Below, one piece after another: positions 7,665-16,253 of a DNA stretch of 64,000 bases. Where the stretch lies: the NCBI GenBank assembly GCA_965216915.1, contig CBDCGS010000011.1, forward strand, positions 1,722,249-1,786,248, in the 5' to 3' direction. Within the stretch, counting starts at the first letter, position 1. Each line of letters begins with the position of its first letter. A model generated the notes under the pieces. It did not search any database and was not told the DNA's origin. It saw only the letters and a program-made list of their open reading frames with translations. Made by a program: the position numbers and the translations under genes. Source of the DNA: CBDCGS01 sp965216915 (GTDB lineage Bacteria > Pseudomonadota > Alphaproteobacteria > UBA828).

Positions 7665-7739
7665 AGGTGGAATCACCTGTGACGACGCATTTGCGTCAAT
7701 GCCAATCAGTTAGAGCATAGGCGAGCGTGAAATGCTCTA
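7665..7739. repeat. Cluster of three palindromes (TAGAGCAT element, copy A)
   Basis: Three inverted repeats follow hemA: AGGTG-GAAT-CACCT (7665-7678), GACGCA-TT-TGCGTC (7684-7697) and TAGAGCAT-N13-ATGCTCTA (7711-7739). The words GTGGAATC and TAGAGCAT/ATGCTCTA recur in the element at 14294-14355, so they form a repeat family. No T tract follows. A role in 3'-end processing or transcript stabilisation is possible. The rest of the gap 7636-7977 shows no gene. Confidence 0.65.
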
Positions 7740-7977
7740 GCGTCGCGGCCTTCATCCCTTGTGTCGTGGCTGCGGCCTTTGCGGCCAGTGCCAAGTCAGT
7801 GTGAGCACGGGCGGGCGGCGCGCGGTGGCCCGTGTAAGCGGCGCTGCACGCGCCGGCCTTGCCGATCCGCGGGTGCGCGAACATAGTTCGCGTACGACCG
7901 TCGGGAGTTCCGCGGCCCGGTCCAAGCAGCCGGATTTCCGCCGGTCCCGGTTCAACAGACCCGCGAGGCGGCCTCCC

Positions 7978-8877
7978 ATGGCGGAACAGAGCTCGATCTC
8001 AGAGGATTTCCCTTTCGAATCTCGTTTCGTCGAGGTCGCCGGCCGGCGCATTCATTATGTCGAGCAAGGCGAGGGTGCGCCCATCCTGTTCCTGCACGGG
8101 AACCCGACATCCTCCTATCTTTGGCGCAACATCATTCCCTACGCCGCGCGGCAGGGCCGCGCCATCGCGATGGACCTGATCGGCATGGGCAAATCGGCGA
8201 AACCCGACATCGCCTACCGCTTCTTCGATCACGTGACGTACGTGGACGGGTTCATCGACGCGCTTGGTCTCCAAAACATCACGCTGGTCATCCACGATTG
8301 GGGCTCCGGCCTGGGCTTTCACTACGCCCGGCGCAACGCCGGGAACGTGCGGGCGATCGCCTTCATGGAAGCGATCATACGCCCCGCGCGCTGGTCCGAC
8401 TTTCCGCCCGACTTCAAGATGGGCTTCAAGCTGATGCGTACGCCTGGCATCGGCTGGGTCATGATTTCGGGGTTCAACTTCTTCGTGAGGAAGATCCTGC
8501 CGAGTGCCGTGGTGCGCAGCCTCACGGCCAATGAGATGGCTCGTTACGGAGAGCCCTTTCCGAATTCCCGCGCTCGCCGCCCGGTGCGCCAGTGGCCGTT
8601 GGAGATCCCCATCGAGGGGCATCCGGCAGACGTCCATGAGGCGGTCAGCGCGTATCACGCGTGGCTGCAGGAGACCGATATCCCGATGCTTCTGTTCTAT
8701 GCCGAGCCCGGCGGCATCATCAAGGATCGGGACGTGGCTTGGTGTCGAGACCACATCAAGAACCTGACCGCCATCGACATCGGCCCCGGCATCCACTATC
8801 TGCAGGAGGACAATCCACATCGGATCGGCGAAGAGCTTGCTGCCTGGGTCGGTAGCTTGGCAAGGTCGGACGCCTGA
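7978..8877 (+). CDS. Haloalkane dehalogenase (HLD-II / DhaA-LinB type)
   Basis: Encodes 299 aa, an alpha/beta hydrolase. It has the complete HLD-II active site at nearly DhaA numbering: nucleophile Asp107 and halide-binding Trp108 (IHDWGS), acid Glu131 (FMEAIIRP), a second halide ligand Asn42 (LHGNPTS), and catalytic His in GIHYLQED near residue 273. It hydrolyses carbon-halogen bonds in haloalkanes to alcohol plus halide; the natural substrate is unknown. ATG 7978 is chosen because the conserved N-terminus (EVAGRRIHYVEQG) begins shortly after. The frame is open upstream but that part is Arg/Ala-rich and unlike the family. It is monocistronic, between hemA and the molybdenum-hydroxylase genes. 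Confidence 0.9.
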   Translation: MAEQSSISEDFPFESRFVEVAGRRIHYVEQGEGAPILFLHGNPTSSYLWRNIIPYAARQGRAIAMDLIGMGKSAKPDIAYRFFDHVTYVDGFIDALGLQNITLVIHDWGSGLGFHYARRNAGNVRAIAFMEAIIRPARWSDFPPDFKMGFKLMRTPGIGWVMISGFNFFVRKILPSAVVRSLTANEMARYGEPFPNSRARRPVRQWPLEIPIEGHPADVHEAVSAYHAWLQETDIPMLLFYAEPGGIIKDRDVAWCRDHIKNLTAIDIGPGIHYLQEDNPHRIGEELAAWVGSLARSDA

Positions 8878-9015
8878 GCGCGAGCGATCCGATGTTTCGG
8901 ACCTTGGAGGGTAGCGATCCACGGCCATGGCGGCACGGTCCAGGACTTCGGGGCGACGGCGTGAGAGCGCCGTTTGGTGTACCGGCGGCTTTGGAGGATG
9001 GGCCAGGTCGTGAGC

Positions 9016-12000
9016 ATGCGTGCTGACCCTTCGGCACACGCCGCGGAGGCCGAAGGCCGTTGGATTGGCGAGCCGTTGCCACGCAAAGAGGACGCGGCGC
9101 TCCTAACCGGCCGGGCTCAATTCATCGATGACATGGAGCCGGTGGCCGGCCTTAAGCATGCAGCTATCTTGCGGTCGTCACACGCACACGCCCGCATCCG
9201 CAATATCGAGACCTCCAAGGCGCGGGCCTTGCCCGGCGTCGTCGGCGTCGTGACCGGCGCCGAATTGGCCGAAATTACCCGCCCGATTTCGAGCGTGGTC
9301 AAGGTCGCCATCGCCTACTACCCGATTGCCGTCGAGAAAGTGCGTTTCGTGGGCGAACCGGTCGCGGTCGTTGTGGCTGAGAACCGCTATCTCGCGGAGG
9401 ATGCACTCGATCTCATCGAGGTGGACTACGAGCCCCTGAAGGCCGTCGTCGATCCTCAGTGGGCCATGGAAGAAGACGCACCCGTCCTTCACGAGGAGCT
9501 CGGGTCGAACGTTGCGAGCCGGCGAAGCTTTGAGTACGGCGATCCGAAAAAAGCATTCGACACGGCCGAGCGCGTGTTCGAGCTTGACTACCGTTTCCCG
9601 AAATATGCCTCCACGCCGATCGAGACCTATGGCGTCACGGCTCACTACCTGCCGGGCCCCGATAGGTTTACGGTGTGGTCGAATTTCCAAGGCCCTTTTG
9701 TGCTGCATCCACTTATGGCAGCAGCGCTCGGCGTACCCGGCAACCGGCTCCGCCTGATCTCTCCGCCGGCAAGCGGAGGGAGTTTCGGTATCAAGCAGGC
9801 AGTATTCGCCTATGTCGTCCTATTGGCCGCGGTCAGTAGGATCCTCGGCGTCCCGGTGAAATGGATCGAGGATCGGCTCGAGCACCTCTTGGCCTCTTCC
9901 TCGGCGGCGGACAGGATCGGGCGGGTCGAGGCTGCCTTCACGAACGACGGAGATCTGGTGGGGCTGCGCTTCCACAATATCTGCAATATGGGCGCCTACG
10001 TTCGGGCCCCTGAGCCGGCCTCGGTCTACCGCATGCACGCCACCTCCAATGGCTGCTACCGCGTGAAAAACATCGCCATTGAGAACATCCTGGTCGTCAC
10101 CAACCAGATGCCCACGGGCCTCAACAGAGGATTCGGAGGTCCGCAGTTCTTCTTTGCGCTCGAGCGCATCATGGACGTGGCGGGCAAAGGGCTGGGCATC
10201 GATCCAGCCGACTTGAGGCGACGCAATTTCATCGACGAGGATGACTTCCCCTACGCTTGTCCGGGCGGATCCGTGCTCGATTCCGGCGATTATGCGAGGG
10301 CCCTCGACGAGTGCTTGCGCCTCGCGGGCTACGGGGATCTCAAGGTCAAACGGGAGGAAGCGAAAAAGGCGGGTCGGCTCTATGGTATCGGCCTGGCGAT
10401 CGGCCTCGAGCCATCGAGCTCCAACATGGCCTATGTCTCACTGGCGCAGACGGTAGACCAGCGCGCCAAAGCAGAGCCCAAGTCCGGCGCGAATACCTCG
10501 GCCACCATCTCGATGGATCCCACGGGCAGCGTGACCGTCCATCTTTGCAGCACGCCGAACGGCCAGGGACACGCCACGGTCGCCTCACAGATCGTCGCCC
10601 AGGTGCTCGGGATCGCGCCGGATCAGGTCGATGTCGTGACGGTGCTCGACACGCAGACGAGCGCGTGGTCGATCGCGTCCGGCAACTACGCCAACCGGTT
10701 CGCCGCCGCTGTGACCAGCGCAGTCTCGATGTGCGCCGACAAGGTGGCGGACAAGCTCAGGCTCATGGCGTCTCAGACGCTCGAGTGCGACGCGCGGGAT
10801 ATCGAGCTCGTGGACGGCTCAGCGCGTATTGCAGGCGTGCCCGAAAGGTCGATTCCGGTGCGCAGGCTCGCGGCGGCGGCCCACTGGAATCCCGTAGGCA
10901 TGCCGGAGGGGTCAGAGCCAGGCATCCGTGAAACGACGGTCTTTTCCCCGCCCACGCTAACACCCGTGGACGACCGGGACCGCGTGTCCTCGGCCGTCAC
11001 CTATGGTTCCGTGTTCGATCTCGTGGCGTTGGAGGTCGATCGCGAGACCGGCCGCATCGCGGTCGACAAATATGTCTCGGTGCACGATGTCGGAACGATG
11101 CTGAACCCGCTCATCGTCGAAGGCCAGATCCGCGGCGGCTTCGTTCACGGTCTCGGCTGCGCCATGCTGGAAGAAATCACCTATGACGCCAATGGCAATC
11201 TCCTCTCGGGTACCTTCGCCGACTACCTGTGTCCGACGGCGACGGAGGTTCCCGCGCTGACCATCGGGCATTTGACCACGCCCTCGCCCATGACTGCGCT
11301 CGGTTGCAAGGGACTCGGCGACGGCAGCTCCATGTTGACCCCCGCAGCCGTGGCGAACGCCATGTCGGACGCGCTCGAGATGAAGGAGGTTGAGCTGCCT
11401 TTGAACCTCCATCGCGTCTGGCTCATGGCGGCGGGCCGGAAGCCGATACCGGCTGCGGCCGTCACGCCCGCGGAGAAAGCTGACACCGCGGTCCCGACCG
11501 GCTCCGGCATGCTGAGCGGTGAGGGTGAAACAGTCATTGCAGCGGACCGCGAGACGGTCTGGCGCACGCTGCTGGATCCCGACCGGCTCGCGGCCGTCAT
11601 CCCAGGCTGCGAGGCGTTGGTTCAGCGTGACCCCAATCGATACACGGCGACCGTGACGATTGGCGTGGCCGGCATCAAAGGCACTTATGACGTCGAGGTC
11701 GAGTTCAAAGACAAGAAAGCACCCGAATCCGTACGCTTGGTTGGCCGAGCGCACGGCGCTCTTGCCTATGGAGCAGCCGAGGGCTGGGTCACCCTCATGC
11801 CGGTTGGCGAGGACGAAACCAGGCTATCTTACCGCTACAACGCCCGTGTCGGCGGGAAGGTCGCCGCGGTGGGTCAACGGATGCTCGGTGCGGCGACCCG
11901 CGTCCTGATCGCCGAATTTTTTCGGAACTTGAACCGCAGCATCGGCGGCACCGAACGGGCCCGCGGCGGTCCGCTCGGCCGATTGATCGCCTTTCTCATG

Positions 12001-12027
12001 GCATTTCTCAGAGACGATAAGAAATGA
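9016..12027 (+). CDS. Xanthine dehydrogenase-family large (molybdenum) subunit fused to CoxG-like SRPBCC domain
   Basis: Encodes 1003 aa. Residues 1-130 are the Ald_Xan_dh hammerhead domain (GEPLPRKEDAALLTG). Residues 130-770 are the molybdopterin-binding region, with GGSFGIKQ, LNRGFGGPQ and STPNGQGHAT. After a linker, the last 190 residues form a CoxG/SRPBCC domain (AADRETVW, IPGCEAL, VAGIKGTYD). Large subunits are usually about 770-800 aa with CoxG separate, so this is a fusion. The CO dehydrogenase AYRCSFR loop is absent, so it is not a CODH. The normally invariant catalytic Glu of KGxGE is Asp769 here (CKGLGDGSS). ATG 9016 is preferred; GTG 9010 and ATG 8998 are alternatives. It overlaps the next gene by 4 nt. 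Confidence 0.88.
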   Translation: MRADPSAHAAEAEGRWIGEPLPRKEDAALLTGRAQFIDDMEPVAGLKHAAILRSSHAHARIRNIETSKARALPGVVGVVTGAELAEITRPISSVVKVAIAYYPIAVEKVRFVGEPVAVVVAENRYLAEDALDLIEVDYEPLKAVVDPQWAMEEDAPVLHEELGSNVASRRSFEYGDPKKAFDTAERVFELDYRFPKYASTPIETYGVTAHYLPGPDRFTVWSNFQGPFVLHPLMAAALGVPGNRLRLISPPASGGSFGIKQAVFAYVVLLAAVSRILGVPVKWIEDRLEHLLASSSAADRIGRVEAAFTNDGDLVGLRFHNICNMGAYVRAPEPASVYRMHATSNGCYRVKNIAIENILVVTNQMPTGLNRGFGGPQFFFALERIMDVAGKGLGIDPADLRRRNFIDEDDFPYACPGGSVLDSGDYARALDECLRLAGYGDLKVKREEAKKAGRLYGIGLAIGLEPSSSNMAYVSLAQTVDQRAKAEPKSGANTSATISMDPTGSVTVHLCSTPNGQGHATVASQIVAQVLGIAPDQVDVVTVLDTQTSAWSIASGNYANRFAAAVTSAVSMCADKVADKLRLMASQTLECDARDIELVDGSARIAGVPERSIPVRRLAAAAHWNPVGMPEGSEPGIRETTVFSPPTLTPVDDRDRVSSAVTYGSVFDLVALEVDRETGRIAVDKYVSVHDVGTMLNPLIVEGQIRGGFVHGLGCAMLEEITYDANGNLLSGTFADYLCPTATEVPALTIGHLTTPSPMTALGCKGLGDGSSMLTPAAVANAMSDALEMKEVELPLNLHRVWLMAAGRKPIPAAAVTPAEKADTAVPTGSGMLSGEGETVIAADRETVWRTLLDPDRLAAVIPGCEALVQRDPNRYTATVTIGVAGIKGTYDVEVEFKDKKAPESVRLVGRAHGALAYGAAEGWVTLMPVGEDETRLSYRYNARVGGKVAAVGQRMLGAATRVLIAEFFRNLNRSIGGTERARGGPLGRLIAFLMAFLRDDKK

Positions 12028-12890
12028 AGCCGGTCGTCTTCGATTACTATCGGCCGGAGACCGTCGAGGAAGCGACCGTGCTGTTGCATGAGTTCGGAGC
12101 CGATGCGGCGCTGCTGGCCGGCGGCATGTCGCTCGGGCCCATGCTCAACATGCGTTTGGTGCGCCCGAGCGTCGTCGTCGATATCAACGGCATCACCGGT
12201 CTGGGACGGGTGTCGTTGAACAATTCCGTGGTGATCGGCGCGACTGCTCGCCAGTCGGACGTGATGGCCGATCAGAGCGTTTTGAGCGAAGTGCCGCTGC
12301 TGGAGGCCGCGCTTCCCCATGTCGGCCATTTCCAGACCCGCAATCGGGGCACGCTTGGCGGCTCGGTTGCCCATGCCGACCCGAGCGCCGAGATTCCCCT
12401 GTCCCTGGTCACGCTCGGCGGCGAGGTAGAGCTGACGGCGCGGCGCCGCAAGCGCAGGGTGGCCGGGGTCGAGTTTTTCCAGGGAGCGCTCACAACGGTC
12501 CGGCAACCGGACGAGATGATCACGGCGCTCCACTTACCGCGCCGCAGCCCACGCACGGGCTACGCCTTCGGCGAGGTGGCGCAAAGGCACGGTGACTTCG
12601 CCATCGCGGCGGCGGCGTGCATGGCGTCGGTCGCCGAAGACGGGACGATCGCCGCGCTGCGGCTCGGCTTGGGCGGCGTTGAGGATCGGCCGAGATTGAC
12701 CGAAACAAAGCCATTTGTGGGGCAACCGGCAGACAGCGCCGTGGCCGCCGACATCGCAGCCCAGGTGACGGATTGCCTCGAGCCGACGGAGGACATGATG
12801 GCGAGTGCGGCATATCGGCGGGCTCTGGCCCGCCATCTTGGCCGGAGCGTCCTCGAGCAGGCATTCGAACAGGCTCGGGCGGGGGATTGA
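12024..12890 (+). CDS. FAD-binding middle subunit of molybdenum hydroxylase (CoxM-like)
   Basis: Encodes 288 aa, the normal length for CoxM-type subunits. It has the FAD_binding_5 signature LLAGGMSLGPMLNMRL near residues 30-46 and the second flavin motif RNRGTLGGSVAHADPSAE. It passes electrons from the 2Fe-2S subunit to FAD and then to an external acceptor. There is no insertion for the extra 4Fe-4S cluster found in 4-hydroxybenzoyl-CoA reductase. The start overlaps the large-subunit stop (ATGA), and the stop lies 2 nt before the next start, so the three subunits are translationally coupled. Confidence 0.93.
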   Translation: MKPVVFDYYRPETVEEATVLLHEFGADAALLAGGMSLGPMLNMRLVRPSVVVDINGITGLGRVSLNNSVVIGATARQSDVMADQSVLSEVPLLEAALPHVGHFQTRNRGTLGGSVAHADPSAEIPLSLVTLGGEVELTARRRKRRVAGVEFFQGALTTVRQPDEMITALHLPRRSPRTGYAFGEVAQRHGDFAIAAAACMASVAEDGTIAALRLGLGGVEDRPRLTETKPFVGQPADSAVAADIAAQVTDCLEPTEDMMASAAYRRALARHLGRSVLEQAFEQARAGD

Positions 12891-12892
12891 CC

Positions 12893-13399
12893 ATGCTACG
12901 CTTCGCCGGCAACGAGACGCATAGGGTCGAGCTGACCGTCAACGGACGCAAGTACTGCGGGCAAGCGGAGCCGCGCATGCTACTGGCAGACTTCCTGCGC
13001 CATGAACTCGGCCTCTACGGAACCCATGTCGGCTGCGAGCACGGCGTTTGCGGCGCGTGCACCGTGCTTGTCGACGGTCGGGCGGTCCGCAGCTGCACCC
13101 TCTACGCGGTTCAGGTCGAAGGCGACGAGATCCAGACCGTCGAAGGGCTGGCGGATGGCGACCGCTTGACCGTGCTGCAGGAGGCCTTCCGGAAACATCA
13201 CGCGCTCCAATGCGGGTTCTGCACACCTGGCATACTGATGTCGGCGACGCATTTCCTGGGTGAGCACCCGCGACCGAGCGAGGCGGCCGTTCGCGACATG
13301 CTGTCGGGACATATCTGCCGTTGCACCGGTTACGAGGGCATCGTCCGCGCCATACTGGATGCGGCCGGCACGCTCGAACCGGAGCGCGATTCGGCCTGA
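12893..13399 (+). CDS. 2Fe-2S small subunit of molybdenum hydroxylase (CoxS-like)
   Basis: Encodes 168 aa. The N-terminal plant-type ferredoxin domain has CEHGVCGAC and a further Cys (RSC). The C-terminal helical domain has CGFC and CRCTGY for the second 2Fe-2S cluster. Order and spacing are canonical for the xanthine oxidase family. ATG 12893 is 2 nt after the FAD subunit's stop; the frame extends further upstream but would run back into that gene. It is the last gene of the three-subunit set, and a crotonase gene follows after 42 nt with its own strong ribosome-binding site. Confidence 0.94.
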   Translation: MLRFAGNETHRVELTVNGRKYCGQAEPRMLLADFLRHELGLYGTHVGCEHGVCGACTVLVDGRAVRSCTLYAVQVEGDEIQTVEGLADGDRLTVLQEAFRKHHALQCGFCTPGILMSATHFLGEHPRPSEAAVRDMLSGHICRCTGYEGIVRAILDAAGTLEPERDSA

Positions 13400-13441
13400 G
13401 CGGACGGGCCCGGACCAAACCAAATACGAACGGAGGAGGCG

Positions 13442-14251
13442 ATGGAGAAATACGCGCTAAAGCGCGCGGAGGTCCTCAAGGAGCTCGACGGGTTTCATGT
13501 GAGAATCGACGCCGAGAAGCGGCTCGGATGGCTCGTTCTCGACCGGCCGCCGCTCAACATCGTGTCCTACGGGGCGCGCTCGCAGATCGGCGCGGTCATG
13601 GAGGAGTTCGGCCGTGACGAGGATGTCGGCACCGTGGTCGTGCGCGGCGCCAACGGCGTCTACACGTCGGGCGGTGACGTGCGCGGCTTTTTCGACGTGC
13701 CGCGCGACGGCATGTCGCATCTAGCGTGGAACATCGCTGCGGCCCAACGGTGTCCCAAGCCGGTCATCTGCGCCATGGAAAAATATGCATTTGGAGTCGG
13801 CTTCGAGCTCGCCCTCGCCTGCGATTTCCGCCTTGCCACGAAGGATACGCTGATGGGGCTGCCGGAGGTGACCATCGGCGAGATCCCGGGAAGCGGCGGC
13901 ACGCACCGGCTCGCAAACCTCATCGGTCTCACCCGTGCGAAGCGCATGATTTTTCTCGGCGAACGAGTGTCGGCGGAAACCGCTCTCGAATGGGGCATCT
14001 TGACGGACGTGGCGGAAGACGCCGCGGCTTTGGACGCGATGGTCGATAGCTATGCAAAACGCCTCAACGCGCAGTCGCCTCTCGCCCTGCGCACCGTGAA
14101 GCGTGTGTTGAACACCGTTTACGATACGAGCCTGGAAGTGGGGCTGGAGCTCGAGGGTCAGGCCTACGAAAAGCTCCGCGACAGCATGGACTACAAGGAA
14201 GGGGCCGAGGCGTTCTTCAACAAGCGCAAACCGGTCTACACAGGCGAGTAG
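13442..14251 (+). CDS. Enoyl-CoA hydratase/isomerase family protein (crotonase), atypical active site
   Basis: Encodes 269 aa. It has crotonase folds: the oxyanion-hole segments TSGGDVRGFF and GVGFELALACDF, and LPEVTIGEIPGSGGTHRL. The first catalytic Glu (PEVTIG) is present. In the mammalian hydratase the second catalytic Glu lies in AMEM; here the aligned stretch is AKRM, so Arg replaces Glu. It may therefore be an isomerase, hydrolase or ring-acting enzyme rather than a plain hydratase. The ribosome-binding site is strong (CGGAGGAGGCG before ATG 13442). It lies just after the molybdenum-hydroxylase genes and faces an acyl-CoA ligase, suggesting a CoA-thioester substrate. Confidence 0.85.
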   Translation: MEKYALKRAEVLKELDGFHVRIDAEKRLGWLVLDRPPLNIVSYGARSQIGAVMEEFGRDEDVGTVVVRGANGVYTSGGDVRGFFDVPRDGMSHLAWNIAAAQRCPKPVICAMEKYAFGVGFELALACDFRLATKDTLMGLPEVTIGEIPGSGGTHRLANLIGLTRAKRMIFLGERVSAETALEWGILTDVAEDAAALDAMVDSYAKRLNAQSPLALRTVKRVLNTVYDTSLEVGLELEGQAYEKLRDSMDYKEGAEAFFNKRKPVYTGE

Positions 14252-14293
14252 GCGGATGGCCCCTCGCACCTTTCAACCCGTCGTGGCGGGAGC

Positions 14294-14355
14294 TAGAGCA
14301 TCTACCACTCACGTGGAATCGGGTCGGCGATGCCACTTGATCGGAAAATGCCCTA
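14294..14355. repeat. TAGAGCAT palindromic element, copy B
   Basis: Nested inverted repeats between two convergent genes: outer arms TAGAGCAT (14294-14301) and ATGCCCTA (14348-14355), inner arms GTGGAATC and CGATGCCAC. It shares words with copy A at 7665-7739. The outer right arm includes the stop codon of the acyl-CoA ligase. It may act as a bidirectional 3'-end hairpin, although no T tract is present. Confidence 0.6.
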
Positions 14356-15873
14356 ATCAAGCTCGTACTCCGCCGAGAGCAGTTTCCGGCGCAGGAACTT
14401 GCCGACGGGCGATTTGGGAATCGCCTTGACGAAGACATAGGCGCGTGGGCGTTTGTAATCGCTGAGGTCTGAATTCTTGCAATGGGCATCCAGCTCGTCG
14501 GCCACCAGCTCGCCCGAGCGCACGACAAAGGCAGTGATTTTGTGACCCCAGCGATCGTCGGGAAGCCCCGCGACCGCAACCTCGCTCACCGCCGGGTGCG
14601 TGGACAGGACGCTCTCGATCTCCGCCGGTGAGACGTTCTCGCCGCCGCTGATCATCACGTCATCGACCCGGCCGGTGACGAACAAGTCTCCGTCTTCGTC
14701 GATGTAGCCAGTGTCTCCGGTAAAGTACCAGCCGCCCCGGAGCGCGGTCTCGTCAGCATCCGGCCGGCGCCAATAGCCGCTGAACGCCTCGTCACCCGAG
14801 ATATCCGCGATGATCTGACCTTCCTCGGCGCGGCCGGCGCGGTCGTCGGCGTCGGTGGAGCCGAGCCTCACCACCCGGATGCGCTGATTCAATCCCGCCT
14901 TGCCGGCGGATCCCGGCTTCGAGGCCGCGTCCGGCTCGATCGTGAACGTGTAGATCTCCGAGGATCCATAGTGGTTGACGAAGAGCTCGGGCCGAAACTC
15001 TTCCCGGACCCTCGCGAGCAGGCCTTCCGGCATCGGTGCGCCTGCGAAGCCGACATGCCTGACCGACGACAAGTCGGCATCGCGGATCTGCGGCAGCGTC
15101 AGCAGGTCGTGAAAGAGGGTTGGAACCAGGAACACCGAGCTGATCTTCTCGTCCTCGATGAGCTTCAGGGTCGTCGTCGGCTCGAAGCGCGGCTGGCAGA
15201 TCAAGCAACCGTCGATCAGCTGCATGGCCAGCAGGGAGCGTACGCCCATGGTGTGGTAGAAGGGCATGACCCCGAGCATGATGTCGCCCGGCACGCAGCG
15301 ATGGTGCGCCACATGGGCGATCGCCGCGGCCCGCTCTACCCTGTGGGACCGCGGCACACCCTTGGGTCTCCCCGTGGTGCCCGACGTGTAGAGCATGACA
15401 GAGGTGTCCTCGACGTGGGCCCGGGGCTCGCCGTCGAACGCATCGGCGGCGAGGAGATCGTCGAAGCTCAGCGTGCCCCCGTCCTCTCCTGCGAGAGCAA
15501 TGCGCGGGAGCCTGCGCGGTTCCTCGGCGTCGGCGACGGCCTGTGCCGAGACGTCCTGGAACGCCACGGCCTTGGCCTCCGCATCCACGATGCAATAATC
15601 GAGCTCGCCCGCTTTCAGCCGCCAGTTGAGTGGCGTGATGATCACCCCCAGGAACTGGCTCGCCCAATAGATCGTCGCCATCTGCCAGTGGTTCTGCATG
15701 GCGACGACGAGGTGATCGCCCTTCTCGAGACCGAGTCTTTCCAGGCCCCCCGCCGCTCTCAGTATCGCATCGAGCCACTCCCGATAGCCCAAACGCCGGT
15801 CGCCGTCGACGATTGCGGTGGCATTCGGGTTGCGCTCGACGGAGAGCATGAAGCTTCGCCCCAGGTCGAACAT
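14353..15873 (-). CDS. AMP-forming acyl/aryl-CoA ligase
   Basis: Encodes 506 aa. It has all ANL-superfamily motifs: P-loop LYTSGTTGRPKG, A5 YGSSEIYTF, A7 YFTGDTGYIDEDGD, hinge GRVDDVMISGGENVSP, and catalytic Lys in SPVGKFLRR. It activates a carboxylic acid with ATP and CoA. The substrate cannot be fixed from motifs. The context (molybdenum hydroxylase, crotonase) suggests an aromatic, heteroaromatic or alicyclic acid. The start at 15873 follows AGAGGTG. A good sigma-70-like promoter lies about 110 nt upstream on the same strand. Confidence 0.92.
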   Translation of the reverse strand: MFDLGRSFMLSVERNPNATAIVDGDRRLGYREWLDAILRAAGGLERLGLEKGDHLVVAMQNHWQMATIYWASQFLGVIITPLNWRLKAGELDYCIVDAEAKAVAFQDVSAQAVADAEEPRRLPRIALAGEDGGTLSFDDLLAADAFDGEPRAHVEDTSVMLYTSGTTGRPKGVPRSHRVERAAAIAHVAHHRCVPGDIMLGVMPFYHTMGVRSLLAMQLIDGCLICQPRFEPTTTLKLIEDEKISSVFLVPTLFHDLLTLPQIRDADLSSVRHVGFAGAPMPEGLLARVREEFRPELFVNHYGSSEIYTFTIEPDAASKPGSAGKAGLNQRIRVVRLGSTDADDRAGRAEEGQIIADISGDEAFSGYWRRPDADETALRGGWYFTGDTGYIDEDGDLFVTGRVDDVMISGGENVSPAEIESVLSTHPAVSEVAVAGLPDDRWGHKITAFVVRSGELVADELDAHCKNSDLSDYKRPRAYVFVKAIPKSPVGKFLRRKLLSAEYELD

Positions 15874-16253
15874 CGTGCACCTCTAGTCGAACCTCGCCTC
15901 AGCCACGTGGTTTCGGCCCCGGGTGTCGTCCTGACGCAAGAACGCCCGCGGACCGGTACCAAACACCCAGCCGAAGAACGAATAATATAGGGTGGCCAAT
16001 TCGGGCTGTCAGGCGTGGCAGCGTGAAGACCTGCCGCGAAGAAACGCGGCGACGCGCGCGTCATCTGCGCCAACGCCTGGCCGGGGCCCGGTTCCCGGCG
16101 TTAGCGAACGATTGTACTATCCGCGTCCCGGCTGAGCCCGGATTGGGAAGAACAGCGAACGAACGAAGCCCCAACAGCGAAGACATACGCGCCATTTGGC
16201 GCGCAATCCACGCTCGATGGGCGTACAGTTCGCCGTTAACCCTTTGAAAAACC
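15874..16253. other. Intergenic region between acyl-CoA ligase and tRNA-Val
   Basis: 380 nt with no credible gene. It contains the ligase promoter (15984-16012). Immediately downstream of the minus-strand tRNA is a short T tract (complement of GAAAAACC near 16246-16253), which may end the tRNA transcript. The rest has no recognisable feature. Confidence 0.6.
15984..16012 (-). promoter_or_regulatory. Sigma-70-like promoter for the acyl-CoA ligase
   Basis: Read on the minus strand: -35 CTGACA (16012-16007), a 17-nt spacer, and -10 TATATT (15989-15984). This is one mismatch from consensus in each box with ideal spacing, directed at the ligase start at 15873. Confidence 0.55.

Noticed and set aside
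7759..7977. Upstream extension of the dehalogenase frame with a Cys-rich start (CRGCGLCGQC)
   Set aside because: No ribosome-binding site; composition is unlike dehalogenases; ATG 7978 gives the standard length.
9016..13399. Carbon monoxide dehydrogenase (coxLMS)
   Set aside because: The active-site loop AYRCSFR (or AYRGAGR) is absent; the aligned stretch is LNRGFGGPQ, and the catalytic Glu is Asp. Only family membership is supported.
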